From Symbioplanes lichenis (GTDB lineage: Bacteria; Actinomycetota; Actinomycetes; Mycobacteriales; Micromonosporaceae), in the NCBI RefSeq assembly GCF_030709675.1, contig NZ_JAUZQD010000005.1:124001-188000 (forward strand): DNA of 64,000 bases. Reading direction: 5' to 3'. Positions within the stretch are counted from its first letter, which is position 1. Each line of letters begins with the position of its first letter. Shown piece by piece: positions 8,585 through 17,578 of this stretch. The notes under the pieces are model-generated. The model was not told where the DNA came from. It worked only from the letters and a program-made list of their open reading frames with translations, and searched no databases. The translations under genes and the position numbers were made by a program.

Positions 8585-9277
8585 TCACCGGGCCGGAACG
8601 AAGCAGCCCGCCAGGTGATCGTCGACCATGCCGGTCGCCTGCATCAGGGCGTAAGCCGTCGTGGGCCCCACGAACTTGAAGCCGCGCTTTTTCAGGTCCT
8701 TGGCCATCGCCTTCGACTCGGGGGTCGTGGCGGGCACGTCGGCGCGCGTGGCGGGGCGCGGGCGGGCCGGTGGGGCGTAGGACCAGAGCAGCTCGCTCAG
8801 GCCGGTCGGGAGGTCGGCGGCGACGCGGGCGTTGTGGAGGGCGGCGTCGATCTTCATGCGATTGCGCACGATGCCCGGGTCGGCCATGAGCCGGTCGGCG
8901 TCCGTGGCGTCGAAGGCGGCCACCTTGTCGATCGCGAACCCGGCGAACGCCGCCCGGAAGGCCGGCCGCTTGCGCAGGATCGTGATCCAGGCCAGCCCCG
9001 ACTGGAAGGCCTCCAGGCACATCCGCTCGAAGAGCGCGTCGTCACCGTGCAGCGGCCGGCCCCACTCGGTGTCGTGATAGGCCACGTAGTCGGGCGTGCT
9101 CCCGCCCCAGAAGCAGCGCGGCCGCCCGTCCTCGCCCAGCACCAGCCCTGCAGCCAGCAACTCGCCCGGCCCGACACCGGAAGCCGCCGCGCCGGACGAC
9201 GTGGCACCGTGAGCCGGCGTGTCGGACAGCGCGGCACCGGGCGCCGGCGCGGCGGACAGGGGTAGGTCCTCACTCAT
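8585..9277 (-). CDS. tag: DNA-3-methyladenine glycosylase I
   Basis: Base-excision repair enzyme removing 3-methyladenine from alkylated DNA. The 230-residue protein has an Ala/Pro-rich N-terminal extension of about 50 residues, then the Tag core: RCFWGGSTPDYVAYHDTEWG, MCLEAFQSGLAWITILRKR, and FKFVGPTTAYALMQATGMVD with the helix-hairpin-helix region. Enterobacterial Tag is about 187 residues, so the extension accounts for the extra length. The ATG at 9277 (MSEDLPLS) was chosen as the first start that is not antisense to nearby coding. It lies just downstream of the SRPBCC gene on the same strand, 32 bp away, probably as the last gene of that group. Confidence 0.93.
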   Translation of the reverse strand: MSEDLPLSAAPAPGAALSDTPAHGATSSGAAASGVGPGELLAAGLVLGEDGRPRCFWGGSTPDYVAYHDTEWGRPLHGDDALFERMCLEAFQSGLAWITILRKRPAFRAAFAGFAIDKVAAFDATDADRLMADPGIVRNRMKIDAALHNARVAADLPTGLSELLWSYAPPARPRPATRADVPATTPESKAMAKDLKKRGFKFVGPTTAYALMQATGMVDDHLAGCFVPAR

Positions 9278-9309
9278 GCCGTAGACCGTAGACGGACCCC
9301 CTGACAAAA

Positions 9310-9807
9310 CTACGGCAGCTTGCCCTCCTCGACGAGCCGCCCGAACTTCTTCAGCGCACCCTTGAGGCTCAGTTTGGAGCCCGGCCACACGATCGGCCAC
9401 GCCAGCTTGGCCGCCGCGCCTCCGGGCAGGTGGAACCACTCGTGCATGACCACCTGGGTGCGGTCGCCGCCCATGGCCGTGCAGCGCATCGACCCCGGGC
9501 CGCGCAGGACCTTGCCGCAGTGGACCACGCGCACCTCGTACGGATGGTCGACCCGCACCACCCGCATCTCGTCCCGCAGCGCCGCCGGGCCCAGGGCCGT
9601 GACCGCCTCGATCAGGCTGCCCTCGCCGCCGTCCCCCTCGACGACGCGCACCTTGGTGAAGGGGATCCACTCGCCTTGCTTCTCCCAGGCCGTGAAGGCC
9701 GCGAAGACCCGGGGCGCGGGCGCGTTCACGATGACGGTGGCAGTGACCTCACCGGTGCCGGGGCGGGCGGCGTCGCCGAGACCCCCGACTGTTCCGTTGT
9801 CGCTCAT
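9310..9807 (-). CDS. SRPBCC-family (START-like) protein
   Basis: A 165-residue member of the polyketide cyclase/START-like fold. The fold begins GEVTATVIVNAPAPRVFAAF and has the usual alternation of strands (IPFTKVRVVEGDGGEGS, MRVVRVDHPYEVRVV) and a C-terminal helix (LSLKGALKKFGRLVEEGKL). Such proteins bind hydrophobic small molecules, often lipids or polyketides; no catalytic residues can be assigned. Its start overlaps the stop of the DivIVA-like gene by 4 bases, so the two form an operon. The ligand cannot be predicted. Confidence 0.85.
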   Translation of the reverse strand: MSDNGTVGGLGDAARPGTGEVTATVIVNAPAPRVFAAFTAWEKQGEWIPFTKVRVVEGDGGEGSLIEAVTALGPAALRDEMRVVRVDHPYEVRVVHCGKVLRGPGSMRCTAMGGDRTQVVMHEWFHLPGGAAAKLAWPIVWPGSKLSLKGALKKFGRLVEEGKLP

Positions 9808-10430
9808 CGACGCTCCGCCGGCTCTTCGTCAGCAGCATCGGCGGAGGCGGAAGCGGAGGCGGAAGCCGAGTCAGCGGAAGCGGAGTCGGAGCCAGTGGAA
9901 GCAGAGCCGTCAGAGGCCGAGCCGTCGGAGGTGGAAGCGGCAGAGGAGGAGACGGCAGAGGAGGTGGAGGAAGACGGGGAAGAAGCCACCACCTGAGTCG
10001 CCGACTCGTCCCCCTTCTCGGGCGAGGGCGATTTGTCCAAATCAATGACAGGCGCAGCCGCCACCGCGGGAGCAGCCGACGCCTCCCGAGCCCGCCGCAG
10101 CGTGTCGGCATCCGCGGCCCGACCCTCCCGCAGCGCCGTGACCTCCGCCTCGAGCACGCCGATCAGCTCGTTCTTGTAGCCGATGTCGTAGGCCGCCCGC
10201 TGCAGCGCCTGGTCGACCTGAGCCATGCGATAGCCCCGGAACACCATGTCGAAGCGGGAGTGCGTGACGTCCTCCTCCACCAGCGGCCGGTCGACCGGGA
10301 GCGGGAGCGCCTTGCCGTCGGGCTCGACCGGCGTCAGGCCGGGGTCCCCGCCGCTCACCATCACGGTGACGCCGAAGACGATCGCCGCGACCACGAGGGC
10401 CACGACGATGAAGAGGAGAAGCTGACCCAT
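9804..10430 (-). CDS. single-pass membrane protein with DivIVA-like domain
   Basis: A 208-residue protein: an N-terminal membrane helix (LLLFIVVALVVAAIVFGVTV), then a short DivIVA-like segment (FDMVFRGYRMAQVDQALQRA) followed by a coiled coil (ELIGVLEAEVTALREGR), then an extremely Ser/Ala/Asp-rich tail from about residue 140. DivIVA-domain proteins assemble at poles and septa in actinobacteria and organise wall growth; here the motif is short and membrane-tethered, so a scaffold role is inference. The ATG at 10430 is the start giving the membrane helix. The tail is low complexity, another example of tripeptide-scale expansion in this window. It overlaps the SRPBCC gene downstream by 4 bases. 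Confidence 0.8.
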   Translation of the reverse strand: MGQLLLFIVVALVVAAIVFGVTVMVSGGDPGLTPVEPDGKALPLPVDRPLVEEDVTHSRFDMVFRGYRMAQVDQALQRAAYDIGYKNELIGVLEAEVTALREGRAADADTLRRAREASAAPAVAAAPVIDLDKSPSPEKGDESATQVVASSPSSSTSSAVSSSAASTSDGSASDGSASTGSDSASADSASASASASADAADEEPAERR

Positions 10431-10531
10431 GGGCACGATCGTGGCATGCGCGCCGCGGCGTGGCGAGCCCGCCACCCCGATAGCAGTCCTCAGTCCGGTC
10501 AGAGGGTGGCGGCGGGGTGGTCGGACGGGGC

Positions 10532-10909
10532 CTAGGTCCAGGTCAGGATCTTCTTGCGCCAGGCGTAGACGATGCCCAGGGCCAGCACCGCGACGAAGAT
10601 CCCCATCTCCGCGATGGTCACCCCGCCGAACCCCGGCCGGTCGAAGATGACAGCCCACGGAAACAAGAAGACGGCTTCGACGGCGAAGAGCACATAGAGG
10701 TACGCGTACACGTAGTAGCGGATCTGCGCCTGCGCCCAGTCGCCGCCGACCGGGTCGATCCCGCTCTCGTACGCGATGCGCTTGCCCGCGGGCTCGGCCG
10801 GCCGGGCCGGTCTGAGCAGCCTGTTCGCCCCGAACGCGCCGACGAAGACGAGGACGCCGGCGGCCAGCAGGAGACCCAGCAGGGCGTACGAACCGAGATA
10901 GCCGTCCAC
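10532..10909 (-). CDS. nuoA: NADH-quinone oxidoreductase subunit A (isolated nuoA)
   Basis: A 125-residue, three-helix membrane subunit of respiratory complex I. It shows the NuoA hallmarks: helix 1 (YALLGLLLAAGVLVFVGAF), the loop IAYESGIDPVG (family consensus YECGxxP, with Ser where Cys is usual), then RYYVYAYLYVLFAVEAVFLF and a third helix ending in a short basic tail. GTG at 10909 (VDGYLGSY) fits family starts; a GTG at 10957 would add 16 residues. No other nuo gene is in the window. It is divergent from korAB. In some actinobacteria a partial second nuo set lies beside ferredoxin oxidoreductase genes, so this may be its remnant or a stand-alone copy. Confidence 0.87.
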   Translation of the reverse strand: MDGYLGSYALLGLLLAAGVLVFVGAFGANRLLRPARPAEPAGKRIAYESGIDPVGGDWAQAQIRYYVYAYLYVLFAVEAVFLFPWAVIFDRPGFGGVTIAEMGIFVAVLALGIVYAWRKKILTWT

Positions 10910-11095
10910 CCGCGCAGCGTAACGAACCACGGATTGGACACAAGTGGCCCAGGTCACGTCAGATCGTTACTGTGGGCGTCGGCCTGTTGACAGAACCTGG
11001 GCGGTAAGGGGCGCCGACGTAGGCTGGAAGTAACGGCAGCGAGCCTGGCTCATGACGTGACGCCGAGCGGGCCCGCAGGTTCAGGAGGTTGGATC

Positions 11096-12949
11096 GTGTC
11101 CGCTCCGACGAAGCGGGTCGAGCAGCTGGACCGGGTGGTGATCCGGTTCGCGGGCGACTCCGGTGACGGCATGCAGCTCACCGGTGACCGTTTCACATCC
11201 GAGACCGCGCAGCTGGGCAACGACATCTCGACGTTGCCCAACTTTCCCGCGGAGATCCGCGCCCCGGCAGGCACCTTGCCCGGCGTGTCGAGTTTTCAGG
11301 TGCACTTCGCCGACTACGACATCCTCACGCCGGGCGACGCCCCGAACGTGCTGGTGGCGATGAACCCGGCCGCGCTCAAGGCCAACCTCGCCGACCTCCC
11401 GGCCGGCGCGGACGTCATCGTCAACACCGACGAGTTCACCAAGCGCAACCTGACCAAGGTCGGCTATGCCGCGAGCCCGCTCGAGGACGGCTCGCTCGAA
11501 CAGTGGTCGGTTCATCCGGTCGCGCTGACCTCGATGACCGTCGCCGCGCTGGAGGGTTCGGGGCTGTCGAAGAAGGACGCCGAGCGGGCCAAGAACATGT
11601 TCGCGCTCGGGCTGTTGTCCTGGATGTACTCGCGGCCCTACGAGTCGACGCTGCGGTTCCTGGAGCGCAAGTTCGCCAAGCGCCCCGAGCTGGTCGCGGC
11701 GAACAAGGCTGCCTTCACCGCGGGCTGGAACTTCGGCGAGACGACCGAGACGTTCTCGGTGCGCTACGAGGTCAAGCCGGCCCGGATGCTGCCGGGCACC
11801 TATCGCAACATCACCGGCAACGCGGCCCTGGCCCTGGGGCTGGTCGCGGCCGGGGTGCGCTCGGGGTTGCCTGTCTTCCTGGGCGCCTATCCGATCACGC
11901 CGGCCTCGGACATCCTCCACGAGCTGAGCAAGCACAAGCGCTTCGGCGTCACCACGATGCAGGCCGAGGACGAGATCGCGGCGGTCGGGGCGGCGCTCGG
12001 GGCCGCGTACGGGGGAAGCCTGGGTGTCACCACGACCAGCGGGCCGGGCGTCGCGCTCAAGGGCGAGACGATCTCCCTCGCGATCGCGCTGGAGCTGCCG
12101 CTGGTGATCGTCGACGTGCAGCGGGCCGGGCCGTCGACGGGCATGCCGACCAAGACCGAGCAGGCCGACCTCAACATGGCGCTCTACGGCCGGCACGGCG
12201 AGGCGCCGCTGGCCGTGATCGCCCCGAAGTCCCCGTCGGACTGCTTCCACGCCGCGCTCGAGGCGGCCCGCATCGCGCTGACCTACCGCACCCCGGTGAT
12301 CCTGCTCTCGGACAACTACGTGGCCAACGGCTCGGAGCCGTGGCTGCTGCCCGAGGTGTCGGAGCTGCCGGACCTGCGGGTCGAGTTCGCCCGCGAGCCG
12401 AACGACGCGGACGGGCGCTTCCTGCCCTACCTGCGCGATCCGGAGACCATGGCCCGCCCGTGGGCGATCCCGGGCACGCCCGGTCTCGAGCACCGCATCG
12501 GCGGGCTGGAGAAGGCCGACAAGACCGGCGACATCTCGTACGACCCCGCGAACCACGACTTCATGGTCCGCACCCGCGCCGCCCGCATCGAGGGCATCCC
12601 CGTGCCCGATGTCGAGGTCGACGATCCGGACGACAACGCGCGGGTCCTCGTGCTCGGGTGGGGCTCGACGTACGGGCCGATCGGCGCCGCCTGCCGCACG
12701 CTGCGCCAGCGTGGTCTCCCGATCGCCCAGGCCCATCTGCGACATCTGTCACCGCTGCCGGCGAACCTCGGTGCGGTGCTGGCCGCGTACGACAAGGTGG
12801 TGATCCCCGAGATGAACCTGGGCCAGCTGGCTCACGTCGTCCGGGCCCGCTATCTGGTCGACGCTATCCCCTTCAACCAGGTCAGCGGTCTGCCCTTCAC
12901 CGCCGCGACGCTGGAGAGCATGCTCGAGGACGTGGTCAAGAATGGGTAA
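11096..12949 (+). CDS. korA: 2-oxoacid:ferredoxin oxidoreductase, alpha (fused gamma-alpha) subunit
   Basis: Subunit of the CoA-dependent, ferredoxin-linked 2-oxoacid (probably 2-oxoglutarate) oxidoreductase of the TCA cycle. The 617-residue protein combines the gamma domain (VIRFAGDSGDGMQLTGDRF at the N-terminus, about 1-190) with the alpha/pyrimidine domain (about 220-617; GAYPITPASDILHELSKHK, TTSGPGVALKGE, MPTKTEQADL). The GTG at 11096 has AGGAGG (11083-11088) 7 bases upstream and is preferred over the in-frame GTG at 11057. The gene ends 8 bases into korB. Together they form the two-subunit KorAB type known from mycobacteria and Streptomyces. Substrate choice between 2-oxoglutarate and pyruvate is inferred from the family. 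Confidence 0.93.
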   Translation: MSAPTKRVEQLDRVVIRFAGDSGDGMQLTGDRFTSETAQLGNDISTLPNFPAEIRAPAGTLPGVSSFQVHFADYDILTPGDAPNVLVAMNPAALKANLADLPAGADVIVNTDEFTKRNLTKVGYAASPLEDGSLEQWSVHPVALTSMTVAALEGSGLSKKDAERAKNMFALGLLSWMYSRPYESTLRFLERKFAKRPELVAANKAAFTAGWNFGETTETFSVRYEVKPARMLPGTYRNITGNAALALGLVAAGVRSGLPVFLGAYPITPASDILHELSKHKRFGVTTMQAEDEIAAVGAALGAAYGGSLGVTTTSGPGVALKGETISLAIALELPLVIVDVQRAGPSTGMPTKTEQADLNMALYGRHGEAPLAVIAPKSPSDCFHAALEAARIALTYRTPVILLSDNYVANGSEPWLLPEVSELPDLRVEFAREPNDADGRFLPYLRDPETMARPWAIPGTPGLEHRIGGLEKADKTGDISYDPANHDFMVRTRAARIEGIPVPDVEVDDPDDNARVLVLGWGSTYGPIGAACRTLRQRGLPIAQAHLRHLSPLPANLGAVLAAYDKVVIPEMNLGQLAHVVRARYLVDAIPFNQVSGLPFTAATLESMLEDVVKNG

Positions 12950-13958
12950 GACGCTGCTGCCCCTGACCGTCAAGGACTTCAAGTCCGACCAGGAGGTGCG
13001 CTGGTGCCCCGGGTGCGGTGACTATGCGATTCTCGCCGCGGTGCAGAGCTTCATGCCGGAGCTCGGGATCCCCCGGGAAAATATTGTGTTCGTCTCGGGG
13101 ATCGGCTGCTCGTCGCGCTTCCCGTACTACATGAACACCTACGGCATGCACTCCATCCACGGCCGCGCCCCGGCGATCGCGACCGGGCTGTCCACCTCGC
13201 GCCCCGACCTGAGTGTGTGGGTCGTCACCGGCGACGGCGACGCGCTGTCCATCGGCGGCAACCACCTGATCCACGCCCTGCGCCGCAACGTCAACCTCAA
13301 GATCCTGCTCTTCAACAACCGGATCTACGGGCTGACCAAGGGGCAGTATTCGCCGACGTCCGAGCTCGGCAAGATCACCAAGTCGACCCCGGTCGGCTCG
13401 GCGGACTCGCCCTTCAACCCCCTCTCGCTGGCGCTGGGCGCGGAGGCCACCTTCGTCGCCCGCACCATCGACTCCGACCGCAAACACCTGCAGTCGGTGC
13501 TGCGCGCGGCGGCCGAGCACGAGGGGTCCGCGTTCGTCGAGATCTATCAGAACTGCAACATCTTCAACGACGGCGCCTTCGAGCTCATCAAGGATCCGGG
13601 CACGCGCGACGACCACCTGATCCGGCTGGAGCAGGGCGAGCCGATCACTTTCGGTCCCGAGGGCCGATGGTCGGTCGTCCATCCCGAGGGCAGCTTCGGC
13701 CTGCGGGTCCAGGAGGGCGGCACCCCGCTGCGCCACGATGCCACGGTCGATGATCCCGCGTACGCGTTCGCGCTGTCCCGTTTGTCGGGATCGGACCTGT
13801 CCACGACGCCGATCGGCGTGTTCCGCGACGTGACCCGGCCCTCGTACGACGAGCTGATCACCAAGCAGCTGGCCGACGCCAAGGCCCAGGCGACGGGGAC
13901 GCCCGAGGAGATGCTCACCGGCCTGCTCCACTCCGGCGACACCTGGACGATTCTCTGA
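12942..13958 (+). CDS. korB: 2-oxoacid:ferredoxin oxidoreductase, beta subunit
   Basis: Carries the thiamine diphosphate and Fe-S site of KorAB. The 338-residue protein has RWCPGCGDYAIL with the first Fe-S cysteines, GIGCSSRFPYYM, the TPP/Mg motif VVTGDGDALSIGGNHLIH ending in LLFNNRIYGLTKGQYSPTS, and later a Cys in QNCNIFNDGAFE. Together with korA it would oxidatively decarboxylate a 2-oxoacid to acyl-CoA and reduce ferredoxin. The ATG at 12942 lies inside the last codons of korA (8-base overlap), indicating translational coupling. No ferredoxin gene is adjacent, so the electron acceptor is supplied from elsewhere. Confidence 0.94.
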   Translation: MGKTLLPLTVKDFKSDQEVRWCPGCGDYAILAAVQSFMPELGIPRENIVFVSGIGCSSRFPYYMNTYGMHSIHGRAPAIATGLSTSRPDLSVWVVTGDGDALSIGGNHLIHALRRNVNLKILLFNNRIYGLTKGQYSPTSELGKITKSTPVGSADSPFNPLSLALGAEATFVARTIDSDRKHLQSVLRAAAEHEGSAFVEIYQNCNIFNDGAFELIKDPGTRDDHLIRLEQGEPITFGPEGRWSVVHPEGSFGLRVQEGGTPLRHDATVDDPAYAFALSRLSGSDLSTTPIGVFRDVTRPSYDELITKQLADAKAQATGTPEEMLTGLLHSGDTWTIL

Positions 13959-13984
13959 GTGCCGGTCGTGATGTCATAGTGCGC

Positions 13985-14542
13985 ATGGCTCAGTGGGCGG
14001 TGATCATTCCGGCGGACAGGTGGGCGACCGAGCGGTTGTTCCATCACGACACCTTGTCGGTGGCGGGGTCGAAAGAGGTCGAACCCGCGGCGGGGGACGA
14101 GGTGCTGCTGGTCGCCGGCGAGGAGACGCCGGTCGTGGTCGGGCTCGGGGTCGTGGCGAACCAGGAGCGGGCCCGGCGCGGCGCGCACGGCGTGCCGGAG
14201 ATCGAGGTGGCCTACACGCGGCGCTCGTTCGACGACCCGGTGCCGGCCGAGGGGCTGACGCTCGGCGAGGGCGTGGTGCCCGTCGACGAGACCGTGTTCC
14301 GCACCCTGGCGGCCCGGCTCGGCGGCGACCGCGACAAGCAGACCTGGCTGGTCAGCCTCGACCTGCCGATCGAGGCGGCGAGCGCGCCGGAGGCGGTGCG
14401 GCAGTTCTGGTCGTACGTGCTGGAGCTGGGGCCGGCGGAGCTGCCGACCTTCGTGTCGCCGTCGGGGGACGAGCTGGCCATGCAGGCCTTCGTCCTCGGC
14501 GAGGAAGCGAACCTGGACCCGGAAGAGGACGAGGACGAGTGA
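13985..14542 (+). CDS. conserved hypothetical protein, possibly PUA/EVE-like
   Basis: A 185-residue soluble protein I do not recognise as a named family. It starts MAQWAVIIPADRWATERLFH, has a beta-rich middle (GDEVLLVAGEETPVVVGLGV, then EIEVAYTRRSFDDPV) and ends in a very acidic tail (NLDPEEDEDE). The pattern of an N-terminal hydrophobic strand and a GDxxLLxxG strand resembles PUA/EVE-fold nucleic-acid readers, but this is a weak impression. ATG at 13985 is preferred over a GTG two codons upstream. It follows korB by 26 bp and may share its transcript. A strong hairpin terminator follows the stop. Confidence 0.75.
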   Translation: MAQWAVIIPADRWATERLFHHDTLSVAGSKEVEPAAGDEVLLVAGEETPVVVGLGVVANQERARRGAHGVPEIEVAYTRRSFDDPVPAEGLTLGEGVVPVDETVFRTLAARLGGDRDKQTWLVSLDLPIEAASAPEAVRQFWSYVLELGPAELPTFVSPSGDELAMQAFVLGEEANLDPEEDEDE

Positions 14543-14547
14543 TCAAA

Positions 14548-14574
14548 AGGGGCCCCATCGGTGATGGGGCCCCT
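14548..14574. terminator. bidirectional intrinsic terminator
   Basis: A perfect 11-bp stem (14549-14559 against 14563-14573) with a 3-base loop, extended by an A-T pair at 14548/14574, between two convergent genes. The stem is GC-rich with A-rich sequence on the left side, so it can serve the hypothetical gene on the plus strand and the protease gene on the minus strand. Confidence 0.88.
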
Positions 14575-14591
14575 CGTGTCACAGCGGACGA

Positions 14592-15452
<861 letters not shown>

Positions 15453-15471
15453 CTATCCCGAATGAGTAATA

Positions 15472-16260
15472 TCAGCGGCCCTCGAAGACCGGCTTCTGCT
15501 TGTTCACGAAGGACTCGACGGCGTTCTTGTGGTCCGCTGTCGCCCCGCAGATGGCCTGGGCCTGCGCCTCGGCGGCCAGCGCGTCGGAGAGCGTCCCGGC
15601 GGTGCCGATCGACAACTCGCGCTTGATCGCGGCATAGGCGACCGTGGGTCCGGCGGCGAGGCGGGCGGCGAGCTCCTGGGCGGCCGGGAGCACCTGCTCG
15701 TCCTCGTCGGCCAGGGACGTCAGGAGGCCGTACTCGAAGCACTCGCGGGAGCGGACCGGCTGGGCGAGCAGCAGCAGCTCCAGGGCCCGCGCGCGGCCGA
15801 CGATGTGCGGCAGCGACCACGAGATCCCGGTGTCGCCGGCCAGGGCGACGTTGGCGAACGCCATGAGGAACATCGTGGACGGCCCGCCGATCCGGAAGTC
15901 GGCCAGCAGCGCCAGCGACGCCCCCGCTCCGGCCGCGTTGCCGCGCACGGCCGCGACGACCGGCTTGGGCAGGGACGCGAGCCGCTGGGCGATCGGGTTG
16001 TAGTGCGCGCGGACGGTGTCGAGGTCGGTCGAGCCGCGGCCGAGCGTCTGAGCGTGCTCGCGCAGGTCCTGCCCCACGCAGAAGGCCTTGCCCGCGCCCG
16101 CCAGCACCACCGCCCGGACGCCGCGGTCGCCCTCGATCTGCGCCAGGGTGTCGCGCAGCGCCTCCTTGAGGTCCACGTCGAGGGCGTTCATGGCTTCCGG
16201 GCGGTTGAGGGTCAGCGTGACGACGGCGTCGGTGCGGTCGACGAGCAGCGAGTCGGTCAT
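15472..16260 (-). CDS. enoyl-CoA hydratase/isomerase, PaaG-like
   Basis: A 262-residue crotonase-fold enzyme acting on acyl-CoA thioesters. Oxyanion-hole elements are present in KAFCVGQDLREHAQ and RGNAAGAGASLALLADFRI. The GQDL signature, HYNPIAQRLASLPKPVV and the Asp in VALAGDTGISW match PaaG (epoxyphenylacetyl-CoA isomerase) better than generic crotonase. Its ATG (16260) overlaps the stop of a PaaX-family regulator by 4 bases, which supports a role in phenylacetate or related aromatic-CoA degradation. No other paa gene is in the window, so the true substrate is uncertain. Transcription most likely starts at the operator-promoter upstream of the regulator. Confidence 0.88.
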   Translation of the reverse strand: MTDSLLVDRTDAVVTLTLNRPEAMNALDVDLKEALRDTLAQIEGDRGVRAVVLAGAGKAFCVGQDLREHAQTLGRGSTDLDTVRAHYNPIAQRLASLPKPVVAAVRGNAAGAGASLALLADFRIGGPSTMFLMAFANVALAGDTGISWSLPHIVGRARALELLLLAQPVRSRECFEYGLLTSLADEDEQVLPAAQELAARLAAGPTVAYAAIKRELSIGTAGTLSDALAAEAQAQAICGATADHKNAVESFVNKQKPVFEGR

Positions 16261-17069
16261 GGCTCCGAGAATCCCATACGCGCGCCCCTCGAGGCCGAGG
16301 CGAGGCAACGGTCCACGAAGCGGTCGGCGCTCGGGCGCAGCCGGGTGGCGTGCCGGTCGAAGAACGCCGCCGCGGTGGTGCCCGGCCAGCGTGGGGGCAG
16401 CAGGGACGGCGGCAGCTGCGGGTCGCGGAAGAGGAACGAGCGCCAGGCGTGGACCAGCTGGAACCGCGCCGCGTACGCCTCCTCGTCCGAGCTGCGCGCG
16501 TTGACCGCGGTGACGGCGGGGCGCTGGGTGGTGACGAAGTCCTCGTAGGCCTGACCGATCTCGGTCAGATCCCAGGCGCGCCCGACCACGTCCACGGCTC
16601 CCGGCGAGCCGGCCGCGTGGGCCGCGCTGAACCGCTCGTACGCGATCCCGGCCTCGGCGAGCACGGCGTCCACCTCGTCGGCGGCGCGCGGGGCCACCCA
16701 CGCGTGCTCACTCAGCATCCCGTACCCCAGGAAGGCGAGCTTGCGGGCGTCGCGGCGGGCCAGCGGGGCCGTGGGGACGATGAGGTCGAACCGCCCGTCC
16801 CAGCCGCCGCGCCCGGTGCGGTAGATCCGCGACGACGCCTCGTCGAGCCGGCGCGCGGCTTTCGGGGTGAGCAGATAGCCTGGTCCCGACACGAGGCGTA
16901 ACGGATGGAGCCAGCCCTGGCGCACCATCCGGGACACCGCCGTGCGGACCGCGGGCGGGGCGATTCCGAGCGGCGCCAGCAGCTTGACCAGCGCGGCGAC
17001 CGGTGCGCGCCCGCCGCGGGGGCGCAGGTAGTCGCCGTAGAGGTCGAAGAGTGCCGACCGCGCCTGCAT
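16257..17069 (-). CDS. PaaX-family transcriptional regulator
   Basis: A 270-residue GntR-like repressor of the PaaX family, which typically senses phenylacetyl-CoA. The N-terminal winged helix reads ARSALFDLYGDYLRPRGGRA and GIAPPAVRTAVSRMVRQGW. The centre contains the PaaX-type GRFDLIVP strand, and the C-terminal domain ends with VHAWRSFLFRDPQLPPSLLP, a strong family signature (FxxRDPxLPxxLLPxxW). The ATG at 17069 matches family starts (MQARSALFDL). It forms a two-gene operon with the PaaG-like gene (4-base overlap). A 7-bp inverted repeat just upstream is a likely autoregulatory operator. Confidence 0.9.
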   Translation of the reverse strand: MQARSALFDLYGDYLRPRGGRAPVAALVKLLAPLGIAPPAVRTAVSRMVRQGWLHPLRLVSGPGYLLTPKAARRLDEASSRIYRTGRGGWDGRFDLIVPTAPLARRDARKLAFLGYGMLSEHAWVAPRAADEVDAVLAEAGIAYERFSAAHAAGSPGAVDVVGRAWDLTEIGQAYEDFVTTQRPAVTAVNARSSDEEAYAARFQLVHAWRSFLFRDPQLPPSLLPPRWPGTTAAAFFDRHATRLRPSADRFVDRCLASASRGARMGFSEP

Positions 17070-17080
17070 GACCGCACATT

Positions 17081-17117
17081 GTGACAGTCCGAAAGACGAT
17101 ATGCTAGACGCTGTCAC
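17081..17117. promoter_or_regulatory. probable PaaX-type operator overlapping the regulator's promoter
   Basis: GTGACAG (17081-17087) and its inverted copy CTGTCAC (17111-17117) are separated by 23 bases, putting their centres 30 bp apart, close to three helical turns. They lie 12-48 bp upstream of the PaaX-family start, where the minus-strand sequence TAGCATAT could be a -10 element. Spacing and position suggest repression of the regulator's own operon. Confidence 0.6.
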
Positions 17118-17334
17118 ATCAGCTTGGGCTGGGTTTGGGATCGCCGGTGTTCATCAGGGAAAATGTTTGATCGGCACGGTGGGCCACGCCTTGTGACTGT
17201 TGGCGGGTCCGCAGCGCTGCGGTCTCGGGTCGGTCCAGCGAGGGCGACTCCGCCGGTCGGATACGAGGTTGGGCGCGCCGTGGGGCTGAGCACGGTGCAC
17301 TGATGACCCTGATGTAGGTCTGAGGGGAGACAAG

Positions 17335-17502
17335 ATGGCGGCGATGAAGCCGCGGACGGGCGATGGTCCGCTGGAGGTCACCAAGGAAGGTCGGGGCATC
17401 GTCATGCGCGTCCCGCTGGAGGGTGGTGGCCGTCTCGTCGTTGAGATGACTCCGGACGAGGCCAGCGCGCTGGGTGACGCGTTGAAGGCGATCGCCGGCT
17501 GA
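17335..17502 (+). CDS. DUF3117 small conserved protein
   Basis: A 55-residue protein, MAAMKPRTGDGPLEVTKEGR onward, almost invariant across actinobacteria (DUF3117). It is beta-rich in the middle (IVMRVPLEGGGRLVVEM) and ends in a helix (PDEASALGDALKAIAG). Function is unknown. The ribosome binding site GAGGGGAGA precedes the ATG at 17335. It has its own strong terminator and sits between the divergent PaaX-family regulator and leucyl aminopeptidase. Confidence 0.93.
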   Translation: MAAMKPRTGDGPLEVTKEGRGIVMRVPLEGGGRLVVEMTPDEASALGDALKAIAG

Positions 17503-17513
17503 CGTCTCACGTG

Positions 17514-17550
17514 GCCCGCCGGTACGGTACCTGCCGTACCGGCGGGCTTT
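17514..17550 (+). terminator. intrinsic terminator after the DUF3117 gene
   Basis: A perfect 14-bp stem (17514-17527 against 17534-17547) with a six-base loop followed by TTT. It starts 12 bp after the DUF3117 stop and ends about 30 bp before the aminopeptidase start, insulating the two genes. Confidence 0.92.
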
Positions 17551-17578
17551 CCATGTCTTCGGGAAAGGTCATCCTCCA

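Noticed and set aside
11081..12745. 554-codon minus-strand frame opposite korA
   Set aside because: Shadow of the clearly identified KorA coding sequence.
15472..17069. complete phenylacetate degradation cluster
   Set aside because: Only a PaaX-type regulator and a PaaG-like enzyme are present; the ring-epoxidase and ligase genes are missing.
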